Positions 14,489-22,142 of a stretch of 23,271 bases of DNA are shown here, one piece after another. The notes beneath the pieces were generated by a model that was not told the DNA's origin, made no database searches, and saw only the letters and a program-made list of their open reading frames with translations. This DNA comes from Streptomyces roseochromogenus subsp. oscitans DS 12.976 (GTDB lineage Bacteria > Actinomycetota > Actinomycetes > Streptomycetales > Streptomycetaceae), in assembly GCF_000497445.1 (NCBI RefSeq), contig NZ_CM002285.1, forward strand, positions 4,307,430-4,330,700. Reading direction: 5' to 3'. The position numbers and the translations under genes are program-made. Each line of letters starts with the position of its first letter. Position 1 is the stretch's first letter.

Positions 14489-16315
14489 TCAGTTGTTCAA
14501 GTGCCTCTCCGCGAAGTCCATTTCCAGTCTCAGCTGCTTGATGCGCTCGTCCACCACCAGGGAGCCGTGGCCGGCGTCGTAGCGGTAGACCTCATGGGTT
14601 GCGGCTCTCGTTTCCAGGCGCTTGACGTAGTTGTCGATCTGGCGGATGGGGCAGCGGGGGTCGTTGACGCCCGCCGAGATGTAGACCGGGGCCTTGACGT
14701 CGTCGACGTAGGTCAGCGGGGACGAGGCCTCGAAGCGCTCGGGGACCTCCTCGGGGGTGCCGCCCAGCAGGGTGCGGTCCATGGCCTTCAGGGCCTCCAT
14801 CTCGTCGTGGTACGCGGTGACGTAGTCCGCGACGGGAACGACCGCGATGCCCACCGTCCACGCGTCGGGCTGGGTGCCGACGCCGAGCAGGGTGAGATAG
14901 CCGCCCCAGGAGCCGCCCGTGAGGATCAGGCGGGTGGGATCGGCGAGGCCGGAGGAGACCGCCCAGTCGCGGACCGCCGCCACGTCCTCCAGCTCGATCA
15001 GGCCGACCCGGTGCTTCAGGGCGTCGGTCCAGGCGCGGCCGTAGCCGGTGGAGCCTCGGTAGTTGACGCGGATCACCGCGTAGCCCTGGTCGACCCAGGC
15101 GGCCGGGCCCGCGGCGAAGGAGTCGCTGTCATGCCACGTCGGACCGCCGTGCAGGTCGAAGACCGTCGGCAGCGGGCCGCTCGCGCCGGCCGGCTTCTGG
15201 ATCAGGGCGTGGATACGGCCGCCGGGGCCCTCCACCCACGCGTCCTCCACCGGAACCGACGGCGGGCAGTCCATGCCCGGGGGGTCCAGGACGACGCCGC
15301 CCCTCGTCGAGCGCACCGCCGGCGGCTCGGCTGCCGACGACCACAGATACTCCACGCTGCCGTCGGGACGGGCCGTGGCGCCGGAGACCGTGCCGGGCGG
15401 GGTGGGGATCCGGGTCAGCTCGCGGGCCGCCAGGTCGTAACGGAACAGCTCGCTGCGGGCCTCGAAGCCGTGGGCGATGAGCAGGGCCGAGCCGTCCGGA
15501 TACCACTCGGCGCTGACGTCTCCGGGCAGGTCCAAGCCGAGGTCGGTCTCCTCGCCGGTGACCACGTCCCACACCAGCGGCTCCCAGCGGCCCCGGCGCT
15601 GATGCCCGATGAGCAGCCGGGTGTCGCCGTCGACCGGGGCGAAGCCGAGCACCTCCAGGCCCAGCTCCTCCGCGCCGCCCTTGGTGTCGTCCAGCTCGGC
15701 GACCGGCGTGCCGTCCGGGCGGAGCACGCGCAGCGCCGCGTGCATGGCGTCGCCGTGCTCGGTGTGCTCGATCGCGATCAGGGAGCCGTCGTGCGAGAGG
15801 TCGCCGACGCCCGCCGACTCGCGGTGCCGGTAGATCTCGACCGGGGCCGCGCCCTCGCGGGCGAGGTGGAGTGTCGTACCGTCCTCGTCCGTGGAGCGGC
15901 CTACGACCGCCGTGCGGCCGTCGCGGGCCAGGGCGAGCCCGGCCGGGTAGGAGGGATCGAGGCCCGGGACGGCCGGCTCGGCCGCCCCGCCCCCGAAGGG
16001 CTGGCGGCGCCAGATGCCGAACTCGTCCCCATCCTTGTCGTCGAACCACCAGATCCAGGCGCCGTCCGGGGAGAGCACGCCGTCCGTCGTGCCGTTCGGC
16101 CGGTCCGTCGCCTGGCGCTGCTCGCCCGTCGCACGGTTCCAGGCATACAGCTCGTACGTCCCCGTCGCGTTCGACACGAACAGGGAGCGGTCCGGCGCGT
16201 CCTCCGCCCAGTCGGGCAGCGACACCCGCGGCGCCCGGAAGCGCTTCTCCCAGTCCGGCATGCCGGCCGTGCCCTGCACGCCCGGCCTCTTGCTCTCACT
16301 CATCGCCCCAGTCAT
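14489..16315 (-). CDS. S9 family peptidase (prolyl-oligopeptidase/acylaminoacyl-peptidase type)
   Basis: This enzyme has about 608 residues. An N-terminal beta-propeller (about 20-350) shows repeated strands such as LSPDGAWIWWFDD and DLSHDGSLIAIEH. A C-terminal alpha/beta-hydrolase domain follows, beginning around VFDLHGGPTWHDSDSF. The catalytic triad is probably Ser469 (TGGSWGGY), Asp552 (SAGVNDPRCP) and His583 (DAGHGSLV). Family members cleave short peptides or acylated residues, with the propeller excluding folded proteins. No signal peptide is seen, so it is probably cytoplasmic. ATG 16315 is chosen; ATG 16303 is an alternative, and the open frame extends to 16357. It is divergent from the methyltransferase gene. 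Confidence 0.93.
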   Translation of the reverse strand: MTGAMSESKRPGVQGTAGMPDWEKRFRAPRVSLPDWAEDAPDRSLFVSNATGTYELYAWNRATGEQRQATDRPNGTTDGVLSPDGAWIWWFDDKDGDEFGIWRRQPFGGGAAEPAVPGLDPSYPAGLALARDGRTAVVGRSTDEDGTTLHLAREGAAPVEIYRHRESAGVGDLSHDGSLIAIEHTEHGDAMHAALRVLRPDGTPVAELDDTKGGAEELGLEVLGFAPVDGDTRLLIGHQRRGRWEPLVWDVVTGEETDLGLDLPGDVSAEWYPDGSALLIAHGFEARSELFRYDLAARELTRIPTPPGTVSGATARPDGSVEYLWSSAAEPPAVRSTRGGVVLDPPGMDCPPSVPVEDAWVEGPGGRIHALIQKPAGASGPLPTVFDLHGGPTWHDSDSFAAGPAAWVDQGYAVIRVNYRGSTGYGRAWTDALKHRVGLIELEDVAAVRDWAVSSGLADPTRLILTGGSWGGYLTLLGVGTQPDAWTVGIAVVPVADYVTAYHDEMEALKAMDRTLLGGTPEEVPERFEASSPLTYVDDVKAPVYISAGVNDPRCPIRQIDNYVKRLETRAATHEVYRYDAGHGSLVVDERIKQLRLEMDFAERHLNN

Positions 16316-16351
16316 GCGCCCATACTGCCTGGCCGCGCCGACAATTGGGTG

Positions 16352-16376
16352 GCGCATGTGCGCAGCCTGTGGATAA
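16352..16376. promoter_or_regulatory. Dyad GCGCATGTGCGC and a perfect DnaA-box-like 9-mer
   Basis: The 71-bp divergent region between the peptidase and the methyltransferase holds GCGCA-TG-TGCGC at 16352-16363. It also holds TGTGGATAA at 16368-16376, the exact complement of TTATCCACA, the Escherichia coli consensus DnaA box. Streptomyces DnaA prefers TTGTCCACA, so this would be a near-consensus site. A single box does not make an origin; transcriptional use or chance is possible. Confidence 0.35.
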
Positions 16377-16386
16377 CTTCCCGACC

Positions 16387-17226
16387 ATGAGCACTCAGCT
16401 CGACCATCAGTCCGCCCCCGACGGCTGGCACGAGGACAACCGGGCCATGTGGGACGAGAGGGTTCCCGTTCATGTCGCCGGCACGTACTACGACCTCGAC
16501 GGCTTCAGGGCCCACCCGGATGTCCTGCGCGATTTCGAGACGGCCGAGGTCGGCGACGTCACCGGAAAGACGCTCCTCCATCTTCAGTGCCACATCGGGA
16601 CCGACACCCTCTCCTGGGCCCGCCGGGGCGCCGCACGCGTCGTGGGCCTCGACTTCTCCGCCCCGGCCGTCGAGGCCGCCCGCGCTCTCGCCGCCGACCT
16701 CGGGCACGGCCCCGAGCGCGCCGCCTTCGTCACGAGTGACGTCTACGACGCGGCCGAGGCCGTTCCCGAGGCGTCGTACGACATCGTCTACACCGGGCTC
16801 GGCGCGCTGTGCTGGCTGCCCGACATCCGCCGCTGGGCGGAAACGGCCGCGTCACTCGTCGCACCCGGCGGCTTCCTGTACCTCGCCGAGTTCCACCCGC
16901 TCACCGAGGCCCTGGACGACGCGACGGGTTCGCAGATCGCGCACGACTACTTCCGCCGCGAAGCCCAGGTGTGGGACGAGCCCGGCACCTACGCCGACCC
17001 GCACGCCCCCACCGTCCACAACCGCAGTGTGTCGTGGCAGCACACCCTCGGCGACGTCGTCTCCGCGCTCGCCGCGACCGGACTGCGCATCGAGTTCCTG
17101 CACGAGCACGAGGTGTCGCTGTTCCCGCGCTTCGAGAACTTCGAGGTCCGCGACGGCTACCACCGCTTCCCGGCGGACCAACCGCGCATCCCGCTGATCT
17201 ACTCCCTCAAGGCGAGCAAGAGCTGA
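16387..17226 (+). CDS. Class I SAM-dependent methyltransferase
   Basis: This 279-residue soluble protein has the Rossmann methyltransferase fold: motif I LLHLQCHIGTDTLSWARRGA (63-82, with C-H-I-G in place of the common GxGxG) and GLDFS (87-91) with the ribose-binding acidic residue. A post-I strand, YDIVYTGLGALCWLPD, and the LVAPGGFLYLAEFHP motif follow. The substrate is unknown. The fold and the W-D-E-R-V N-terminus match a common actinobacterial small-molecule methyltransferase group. The start is the ATG at 16387 without a clear ribosome site; the open frame extends upstream but is antisense to the peptidase. The SURF1 gene follows in the same direction after about 40 bp. Confidence 0.92.
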   Translation: MSTQLDHQSAPDGWHEDNRAMWDERVPVHVAGTYYDLDGFRAHPDVLRDFETAEVGDVTGKTLLHLQCHIGTDTLSWARRGAARVVGLDFSAPAVEAARALAADLGHGPERAAFVTSDVYDAAEAVPEASYDIVYTGLGALCWLPDIRRWAETAASLVAPGGFLYLAEFHPLTEALDDATGSQIAHDYFRREAQVWDEPGTYADPHAPTVHNRSVSWQHTLGDVVSALAATGLRIEFLHEHEVSLFPRFENFEVRDGYHRFPADQPRIPLIYSLKASKS

Positions 17227-17269
17227 CCCGCGGGCGGGCGCCCGGCAGCGGCGCCGTACCGTGGAAGGC

Positions 17270-18064
17270 GTGTACCGCTTTCTGCTGACACCCCGCTGGT
17301 GGGGCATCAACGTCTTCGTGCTGCTCGCCATCCCGTTCTGCATCTTCATGGGGTCGTGGCAGCTGAGCCGGTTCGAGGGGCGGGTACACGACAGTCGCGC
17401 CGCGACCGAGCAGGCCGCGTCCGACCAGCACGAGACGGCGCGGCCGCTGGACTCGATGCTGCCCGTCGACAAGGCCACCTCCGGCCGCCGGGTCACCGCG
17501 AGCGGGCACTACGGCAAGCAGTTGCTGGTGCCCGGACGGCAGCTGGACGGCAAGAACGGCTTCTACGTCCTCACCCTGCTGCGTACCGACGCGGGCAAGG
17601 CGCTGCCCGTGGTACGGGGCTGGCTGCCGGGCGAGGCCGACGCGGCGAAGGCGCCCGCGCCGCCGAGCGGTGAGGTCACCGTCACCGGCGCGCTGCAGGC
17701 GTCCGAGACACCTGGGGACAACGGGGTCAGCGCGCAGGGCGGGCTGCCGGCCGGGCAGACGGCGGCGATCAGCTCGGCCTCGCTGGTGAACCTGGTGCCG
17801 GACCGGCTGTACGACGCGTGGATCACCCTCGACAAGGCCGACTCCGGGATGAAGGCCGTGCCCGCGAGCGCGCCGCAAGGCACCGGGCTGGACCTCAAGG
17901 CGTTCCAGAACCTCGGCTACACCGGGGAGTGGTTCGTCTTCGCCGGGTTCGTGGTGTTCATGTGGTTCCGGTTGCTGCGACGCGAGGTGGAGGCGGCACG
18001 GGACGCCGCGCTGGGCTTGGCCCCACAGGAGGAGACGGCTCCGGCCCCGGTGACCAGCGGCTGA
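17270..18064 (+). CDS. SURF1-family cytochrome c oxidase assembly protein
   Basis: This protein has 264 residues from the GTG at 17270 (267 from the GTG at 17261). It has the SURF1 topology: an N-terminal membrane helix (about INVFVLLAIPFCIFMGSWQL), an extracytoplasmic domain and a C-terminal helix (WFVFAGFVVFMWFRLL). Family signatures are GSWQLSRFEGR near the first helix, RVTASGHY, and FYVLTLLRTDAGKALPVVRGWLP. SURF1 proteins help haem a insertion or assembly of aa3-type cytochrome oxidase in the membrane. The start is uncertain because GGAAGG (17263-17268) lies too near the second GTG. The cytochrome oxidase genes are not in this window. Confidence 0.9.
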   Translation: MYRFLLTPRWWGINVFVLLAIPFCIFMGSWQLSRFEGRVHDSRAATEQAASDQHETARPLDSMLPVDKATSGRRVTASGHYGKQLLVPGRQLDGKNGFYVLTLLRTDAGKALPVVRGWLPGEADAAKAPAPPSGEVTVTGALQASETPGDNGVSAQGGLPAGQTAAISSASLVNLVPDRLYDAWITLDKADSGMKAVPASAPQGTGLDLKAFQNLGYTGEWFVFAGFVVFMWFRLLRREVEAARDAALGLAPQEETAPAPVTSG

Positions 18065-18129
18065 CTTCGTGGGTGCGACCAGTCACGACGGAGCGCGGTC
18101 GCGCGCCGGCCGGCAGCACAACGGCGCTT

Positions 18130-19533
18130 CTACGACCCCGCCAGCACCCCGGTGTAATAGACCGTCCCCGCGCACTCCCCCGGCACAGTCGTCGACACCG
18201 CCGGTGAGCCCCCCTCCGCGGTGTGGGTGATCTGCACGCTGCCGGCCGCCGTGCCGTCCCCGGACATCAGCTGGGTGGTCGTACCCCCCGACCCCGCGCT
18301 GTCGGCCGAACCGCCGGTGGCACTGGGCGTGGGATCCGGCGACGCACCGCCCGTGGCCGAGCCGCCGGTGGTGGTGTCTCCGCCCCCGGTGGTGGGACAG
18401 GTCGACGAGGGCACGAAGGCGAACTTCTCCTCGTAGGCCGAGCCCGGCTGCAGGACCAGCCCGGTGACCTCCTGCGTGGGGTCGGGCAGCCCGGTCGCCG
18501 CGTCCCCGGCCGCATGCCGCACGGCGCTGATCTTGGTCTGGTCGGCCGCGCCCACCGCGGTCGGGGTGACGGTGCCCGCGCCGGAGACGGTGCACGCGCC
18601 CGTGGAGACGTTGACGACGCGGAACATGCCGTAGACCACGCCCGCGGAGTCGGGAGCGGCGGCGGTGCCGGTCGCGGAGCCCAGCTGGGCCGATGTGCAC
18701 CGCGGGACCTCGCCCGAGGAGAGGGTGGAGGACGGGTTGGCGCCGCCGGTGGAGCCGGTGCTGCCGCCGCCGGGCTTGCTCTTCCCGCCGGGCTTGCCGG
18801 GCTGCTTGCCGGGCTTGACGCTCGTGCTGCCGGTGCCCTTCCCGGCGCCCGGGTCGCCACCCTTGTCCTGGCTCTGCCCGGTTCCGCCCTGGGCCTGCGA
18901 GGACTGGCCGGCCATGGCGGTGTCGGGGTCGGTGCCGCCGGAGTGGGAGACGTGCACGAGGGCCGGGATCGCGGTGCCGATGAACAGGGCCGCGGCGGCC
19001 ATGCCGACGGCGGCCTGCCGCTTGCGCGCCCGCCGCGCGGGAACGGCCCGGCGCAACTGGTCCAGCGTGCCGGTACGCGGCTCGATGTCGTCGACCGCGG
19101 AGTGCAGCATCCGGCGCAGGGCCAGCTCATCGTCTCCGAGCCCAGCGAGATCGGCGCCATCCGGCCCGGCGCCACGCCCCTCCGGACCCGAGCCGAACCC
19201 GTCGAAGCCCAGACCGCACCCATCGGAACCCGGGCCACGCCCCTCCGAACCCAGGCCGCGCCCATCGGAACCCGGGCCGCGACCGTCGGCACCGGGTTCG
19301 CGCCCCTCCGAGCCCTCGCCGCGCCCCCCAGGACGCTGCTCAAGCCCCTCGGCACCCGGCTCGGGCCTCTCAGGGCCCTTCTTGTCGGGGCCGTGGTTCA
19401 CAGTTCTGTTCCCAGCGTGCGGTTGCGTGTGGTCGTGCTCGTCCCGGTTCGTCGGTTCGTGCCAGGCGAAGGGCTCATGACGTTCGTGGGAGTGGCGTTC
19501 ATCGGAATCGCCCCCTTCGGCTCGCTCGCTCAT
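18130..19533 (-). CDS. Single-pass membrane protein, probable regulator of the adjacent sigma factor
   Basis: This protein has 467 residues. A His/Glu-rich start (about 10-50) leads to eight tandem heptapeptides (70-125), then a helical segment LALRRMLHSAVDDIEP with [16 protein letters not shown] (137-172) and one membrane helix (about 174-195). An outer Gly/Pro/Ser/Lys linker (about 200-275) precedes a DUF4232-like extracytoplasmic domain beginning VPRCTSAQLG (277-286), with a second Gly/Thr linker and a tail. The basic run before the helix predicts the N-terminus inside. Its start overlaps the sigma-factor stop (19530-19533). The arrangement suggests an anti-sigma or sensor partner, although no classical zinc-binding anti-sigma motif is visible. 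Function is inferred from context. Confidence 0.8.
   Translation of the reverse strand: MSERAEGGDSDERHSHERHEPFAWHEPTNRDEHDHTQPHAGNRTVNHGPDKKGPERPEPGAEGLEQRPGGRGEGSEGREPGADGRGPGSDGRGLGSEGRGPGSDGCGLGFDGFGSGPEGRGAGPDGADLAGLGDDELALRRMLHSAVDDIEPRTGTLDQLRRAVPARRARKRQAAVGMAAAALFIGTAIPALVHVSHSGGTDPDTAMAGQSSQAQGGTGQSQDKGGDPGAGKGTGSTSVKPGKQPGKPGGKSKPGGGSTGSTGGANPSSTLSSGEVPRCTSAQLGSATGTAAAPDSAGVVYGMFRVVNVSTGACTVSGAGTVTPTAVGAADQTKISAVRHAAGDAATGLPDPTQEVTGLVLQPGSAYEEKFAFVPSSTCPTTGGGDTTTGGSATGGASPDPTPSATGGSADSAGSGGTTTQLMSGDGTAAGSVQITHTAEGGSPAVSTTVPGECAGTVYYTGVLAGS
19159..19326. repeat. Eight 21-bp units encoding tandem heptapeptides
   Basis: On the minus strand, eight in-frame units encode G-R-x-x-G-x-D/E: GRGEGSE, GREPGAD, GRGPGSD, GRGLGSE, GRGPGSD, GCGLGFD, GFGSGPE, GRGAGPD. 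The period is exactly 21 bp (8 x 21 = 168). Units vary, and the third and fifth encode the same peptide. Slippage-prone length variation between strains is expected. Confidence 0.85.
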
Positions 19534-20201
19534 GCCGGTGCCTCCATGGCCACGCGCAGCGCGGCGATGCCCCGCGAGCCGTACGCCTTCACCGAACCCA
19601 GCGAGATCCCGAGGGTCTCGGCGACCTGGGCCTCGGTCATGTCCGCGAAGTAGCGCAGCACCAAGACCTCGCGCTGGCGGCGCTGCAGGCCCTTCATCGC
19701 CTTGATGAGGTCGCGCCGCTCCAGCTGGTCGTAGGCTCCCTCCTCCGCGCTCGCCATGTCCGGCATCGGCTTGGAGAGCAGCTTCAGGCCGAGGATGCGC
19801 CTACGCAGCGTGGAGCGGGAGAGGTTGACGACCGTCTGTCGGAGGTACGCGAGGGTCTTCTCGGGGTCACGGACGCGCTTGCGGGCGGAGTGGACGCGGA
19901 TGAAGGCCTCCTGGACGACGTCCTCGCAGGAGGCGGTGTCGTCGAGGAGCAGAGCGGCGAGGCCGAGCAGCGAGCGGTAGTGCGCCCGGTAGGTCTCGGT
20001 GAGGTGGTCGACGGTCGTCCCGGCGGCGGCCGTCGCCGCGGCCTCGTCGGAGCCGTCACGCTGACCGGGTATGCGGGCGGGCCGCGCTGCGGGCATGGGC
20101 GCGATCACCGGCATGCCGCCGGGCGTGCGGGGCCGGAGCGCACGGGGCGGCCGAAGGGCCGCCGTGCCGCGGGCCACGCTGAGTTCGAGTACCTCTGCCA
20201 C
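19530..20201 (-). CDS. SigE-family (ECF-type) RNA polymerase sigma factor
   Basis: This protein has 223 residues. Sigma region 2 lies at about 66-133 (YRAHYRSLLGLAALLLDD, CEDVVQEAFIRVH). Region 4 lies at about 166-217 (LQRRQREVLVLRYFADMTE, then the recognition helix ISLGSVKAYGSRGIAAL). The spacing and sequence fit the SigE family of actinomycete ECF sigma factors. The first 60 residues are an Ala/Pro/Arg-rich extension unlike the core, and translation might begin at ATG 20114 (M30) instead of GTG 20201. No strong ribosome site favours either. The following gene overlaps by 4 bp and encodes a membrane protein likely to control it. Confidence 0.92.
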   Translation of the reverse strand: MAEVLELSVARGTAALRPPRALRPRTPGGMPVIAPMPAARPARIPGQRDGSDEAAATAAAGTTVDHLTETYRAHYRSLLGLAALLLDDTASCEDVVQEAFIRVHSARKRVRDPEKTLAYLRQTVVNLSRSTLRRRILGLKLLSKPMPDMASAEEGAYDQLERRDLIKAMKGLQRRQREVLVLRYFADMTEAQVAETLGISLGSVKAYGSRGIAALRVAMEAPA

Positions 20202-20337
20202 GCCAGTTGGACACGTCTACCCCCGCCAGGGTTGTACGTGCCGGGTGCCACATGTGCGACATCCGGCCGCGCCTCAAGTGCCCTCATGCGTCCCGCTCTT
20301 CCCTATGTCCTGTTTGAACGGGCGCCCCCACACCCGT

Positions 20338-20359
20338 TCCTGGCGTCCCCACGCCAGGA
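20338..20359. other. Perfect 9-bp hairpin in the asd-sigma gap
   Basis: TCCTGGCGT (20338-20346) pairs fully with ACGCCAGGA (20351-20359) around a CCCC loop. It could be a second terminator, a processing signal, or a protein site upstream of the sigma gene. Confidence 0.5.
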
Positions 20360-20400
20360 TCCTCACACCCAACAGCCCCGCAACGGTGACCGCAAAGACG

Positions 20401-20436
20401 CTCCCCGCCCTGCAAGCGGTTGCGCGGGGCGGGGAG
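20401..20436 (-). terminator. Terminator hairpin downstream of ask-asd
   Basis: CTCCCCGCCC (20401-20410) pairs perfectly with GGGCGGGGAG (20427-20436). Inside, GCAA (20412-20415) pairs with TTGC (20420-20423). On the minus strand the hairpin ends about 100 bases after the asd stop and is followed by CGTCTTTGC, a short T-rich run. This is the best terminator candidate in the window. Confidence 0.75.
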
Positions 20437-20536
20437 GAGATTCCTGGGGTGATCTTCCGTTGCCGTACAGGTCTGGTTCAAGTGGTCCGGACCATGCTTC
20501 TGAACACATTTCTTACGGAGACCCTACAAACGGCAC

Positions 20537-21589
20537 TCAGGAGAACTCCGCCGCCACCAGCTCCGCGATCTGCGCGGTGTTCAGCGCCGCCCCCTTGCGG
20601 AGGTTGTCCCCGCACACGAAGAGTTCCAGCGCGGTCGGGTCGTCCAGGGCCCGCCGCAGCCGGCCCACCCAGGTCGGGTCGGTGCCCACGACGTCCGCGG
20701 GGGTGGGGAACTCACCGGCGGCCGGGTCGTCGCACAGCACCACTCCGGGCGCGGTCGCGAGGATCTCCCGGGCCCGGTCGACCGTCACCTCGCCCTGGAA
20801 GCGGGCATGGACGGTGAGGGAGTGGGTGGTGATCACGGGGACGCGTACGCAGGTCACGGCGACCGGAAGCTGCGGCAGCCCGAGGACCTTGCGGGCCTCG
20901 TCGCGGACCTTCATCTCCTCCGAGGACCAGCCGTCCTCACGCAGCGACCCGGCCCACGGTACTACGTTCAGCGCGACCGGCTCCGGGAACGGCCCGGTGT
21001 CCTCGCCGACGGCCCGCCGTACGTCGCCGGGCTTGGTCCCCAGCTCGGTCCCTGCCACCAGGGACAGCTGGGCCCGCAGCGCGTCCACGCCGGCCCGCCC
21101 GGCCCCGCTCACCGCCTGGTACGACGACACCACCAGCTCGCGCAGCCCGAACTCGGCGTGCAGCGCGCCCAGGGCGACGATCATCGTCAGGGTCGTGCAG
21201 TTGGGGTTGGCGATGATCCCGCGCGGGCGGGTCCGCACGGCGTGCGGGTTGACCTCGGGCACCACGAGCGGCACCTCGGGGTGCAGCCGGAAGGCGGCGG
21301 AGTTGTCGACGACGACCACTCCGCGCGCGGCGGCGATCGGCGCCCACTGCTCGGCGACCTCGTCCGGGACGTCGAACATCGCGATGTCGACCCCGTCGAA
21401 GGCCTCTTCGCTCAGGGCCACCACCTCGACCTCCTCCCCGCGCACGGCCAGCTTGCGGCCGGCCGAGCGCGGGGAGGCGATCAGGCGGATCTCGCCCCAG
21501 ATGTCCGCGTGCTGGGACAGGATCTGGAGCATGACCGCGCCGACGGCTCCGGTCGCTCCCACGACCGCGAGCGTCGGCCTGCCGGTCAT
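20537..21589 (-). CDS. asd: Aspartate-semialdehyde dehydrogenase
   Basis: This 350-residue cytoplasmic enzyme reduces aspartyl phosphate to aspartate semialdehyde with NADPH, the branch point to lysine/diaminopimelate, threonine and methionine. It shows the nucleotide-binding GATGAVG (11-17), catalytic Cys131 in ANPNCTT, GVDAL and the conserved [12 protein letters not shown] (156-167). The probable catalytic His256 lies in RVPVITTHS. The start is the ATG at 21589, with GGAGG (21603-21599) 9 nt upstream. It follows the aspartate kinase gene by 31 bp and is almost certainly in the same operon. The ribosome site is partly within a small hairpin. Confidence 0.96.
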   Translation of the reverse strand: MTGRPTLAVVGATGAVGAVMLQILSQHADIWGEIRLIASPRSAGRKLAVRGEEVEVVALSEEAFDGVDIAMFDVPDEVAEQWAPIAAARGVVVVDNSAAFRLHPEVPLVVPEVNPHAVRTRPRGIIANPNCTTLTMIVALGALHAEFGLRELVVSSYQAVSGAGRAGVDALRAQLSLVAGTELGTKPGDVRRAVGEDTGPFPEPVALNVVPWAGSLREDGWSSEEMKVRDEARKVLGLPQLPVAVTCVRVPVITTHSLTVHARFQGEVTVDRAREILATAPGVVLCDDPAAGEFPTPADVVGTDPTWVGRLRRALDDPTALELFVCGDNLRKGAALNTAQIAELVAAEFS

Positions 21590-21592
21590 CGT

Positions 21593-21608
21593 CGTACGCC
21601 TCCGTACG
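21593..21608 (-). promoter_or_regulatory. Hairpin presenting the asd ribosome-binding site
   Basis: Two CGTACG hexamers (21593-21598 and 21603-21608) are inverted copies around a 4-nt loop. On the mRNA this reads CGUACG-GAGG-CGUACG, so the Shine-Dalgarno GGAGG lies at the end of the stem and in the loop, 3 nt before the ATG-proximal flank. It may tune asd translation relative to ask. Confidence 0.4.
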
Positions 21609-21620
21609 TCGTGGAGACGG

Positions 21621-22142
21621 TCATCGGCCGGTGCCGCCGTAGACGACGGCCTCGTCCGTGTCGGAGTCCAGGCCGAAGGCGGTGTGCACGGCGCGGACGG
21701 CCTCCGGCACGTCGTCCTTGCGGGTGACGACCGAGATACGGATCTCGGAGGTCGAGATCAGCTCGATGTTCACGCCCGCGTCGGACAGCGCCTCGAAGAA
21801 GGACGCGGTGACACCGGGGTTGGTCTTCATGCCGGCGCCGACGAGCGAGATCTTGCCGATCTGGTCGTCGTACCGGAGGGAGTCGAAACCGATCCCCGGC
21901 CGGTTCTTCTCCAGCGCGTCGATGGCCTTGCGGCCCTCGGTCTTCGGCAGCGTGAAGGAGATGTCCGTCAGACCGGTGGAGGCGGCGGACACGTTCTGCA
22001 CGACCATGTCGATGTTGATCTCGGCATCGGCGATGGTCCGGAAGATCGCGGCAGCCTCACCCGGCTTGTCCGGCACACCGACGACCGTGATCTTGGCCTC
22101 GGAGGTGTCGTGCGCGACACCGGAGATGATGGCCTGCTCCAC
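21621..22142 (-). CDS. Possible aspartate kinase beta subunit from an internal in-frame start
   Basis: A GTG at 22142 (Val251 of the alpha chain) has GGGGA (22154-22150) 7 nt upstream. The product would be 173 residues, the two ACT domains alone. The N-terminus ([17 protein letters not shown]) aligns with where the separate beta chain of Corynebacterium glutamicum aspartokinase begins. The codons carrying this ribosome site are ATT GGG GAC, with two codons uncommon in such GC-rich genes, consistent with selection to keep the site. An alpha2-beta2 enzyme is inferred. Confidence 0.6.
   Translation of the reverse strand: MEQAIISGVAHDTSEAKITVVGVPDKPGEAAAIFRTIADAEINIDMVVQNVSAASTGLTDISFTLPKTEGRKAIDALEKNRPGIGFDSLRYDDQIGKISLVGAGMKTNPGVTASFFEALSDAGVNIELISTSEIRISVVTRKDDVPEAVRAVHTAFGLDSDTDEAVVYGGTGR

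Larger units (their letters stand above)
20202..20536. other. Intergenic region of 335 bp, no gene found
   Basis: This gap separates the sigma-factor start from the 3' end of asd. It holds two strong hairpins (20338-20359 and 20401-20436) and presumably the sigma-factor promoter. I see no open frame with coding character and no recognised RNA family. Composition is more A/T-rich near 20455-20535, the segment directly after the asd stop. Confidence 0.6.

Noticed and set aside
16368..16376. Replication origin
   Set aside because: There is only one DnaA-box-like 9-mer and no dnaA, dnaN or box cluster, so the site is reported only as an isolated motif.
13505..16390. 961-codon plus-strand frame across the RCK gene end and the peptidase
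   Set aside because: It crosses a terminator and two real genes on opposite strands and shows no domain; it is a high-GC artefact.
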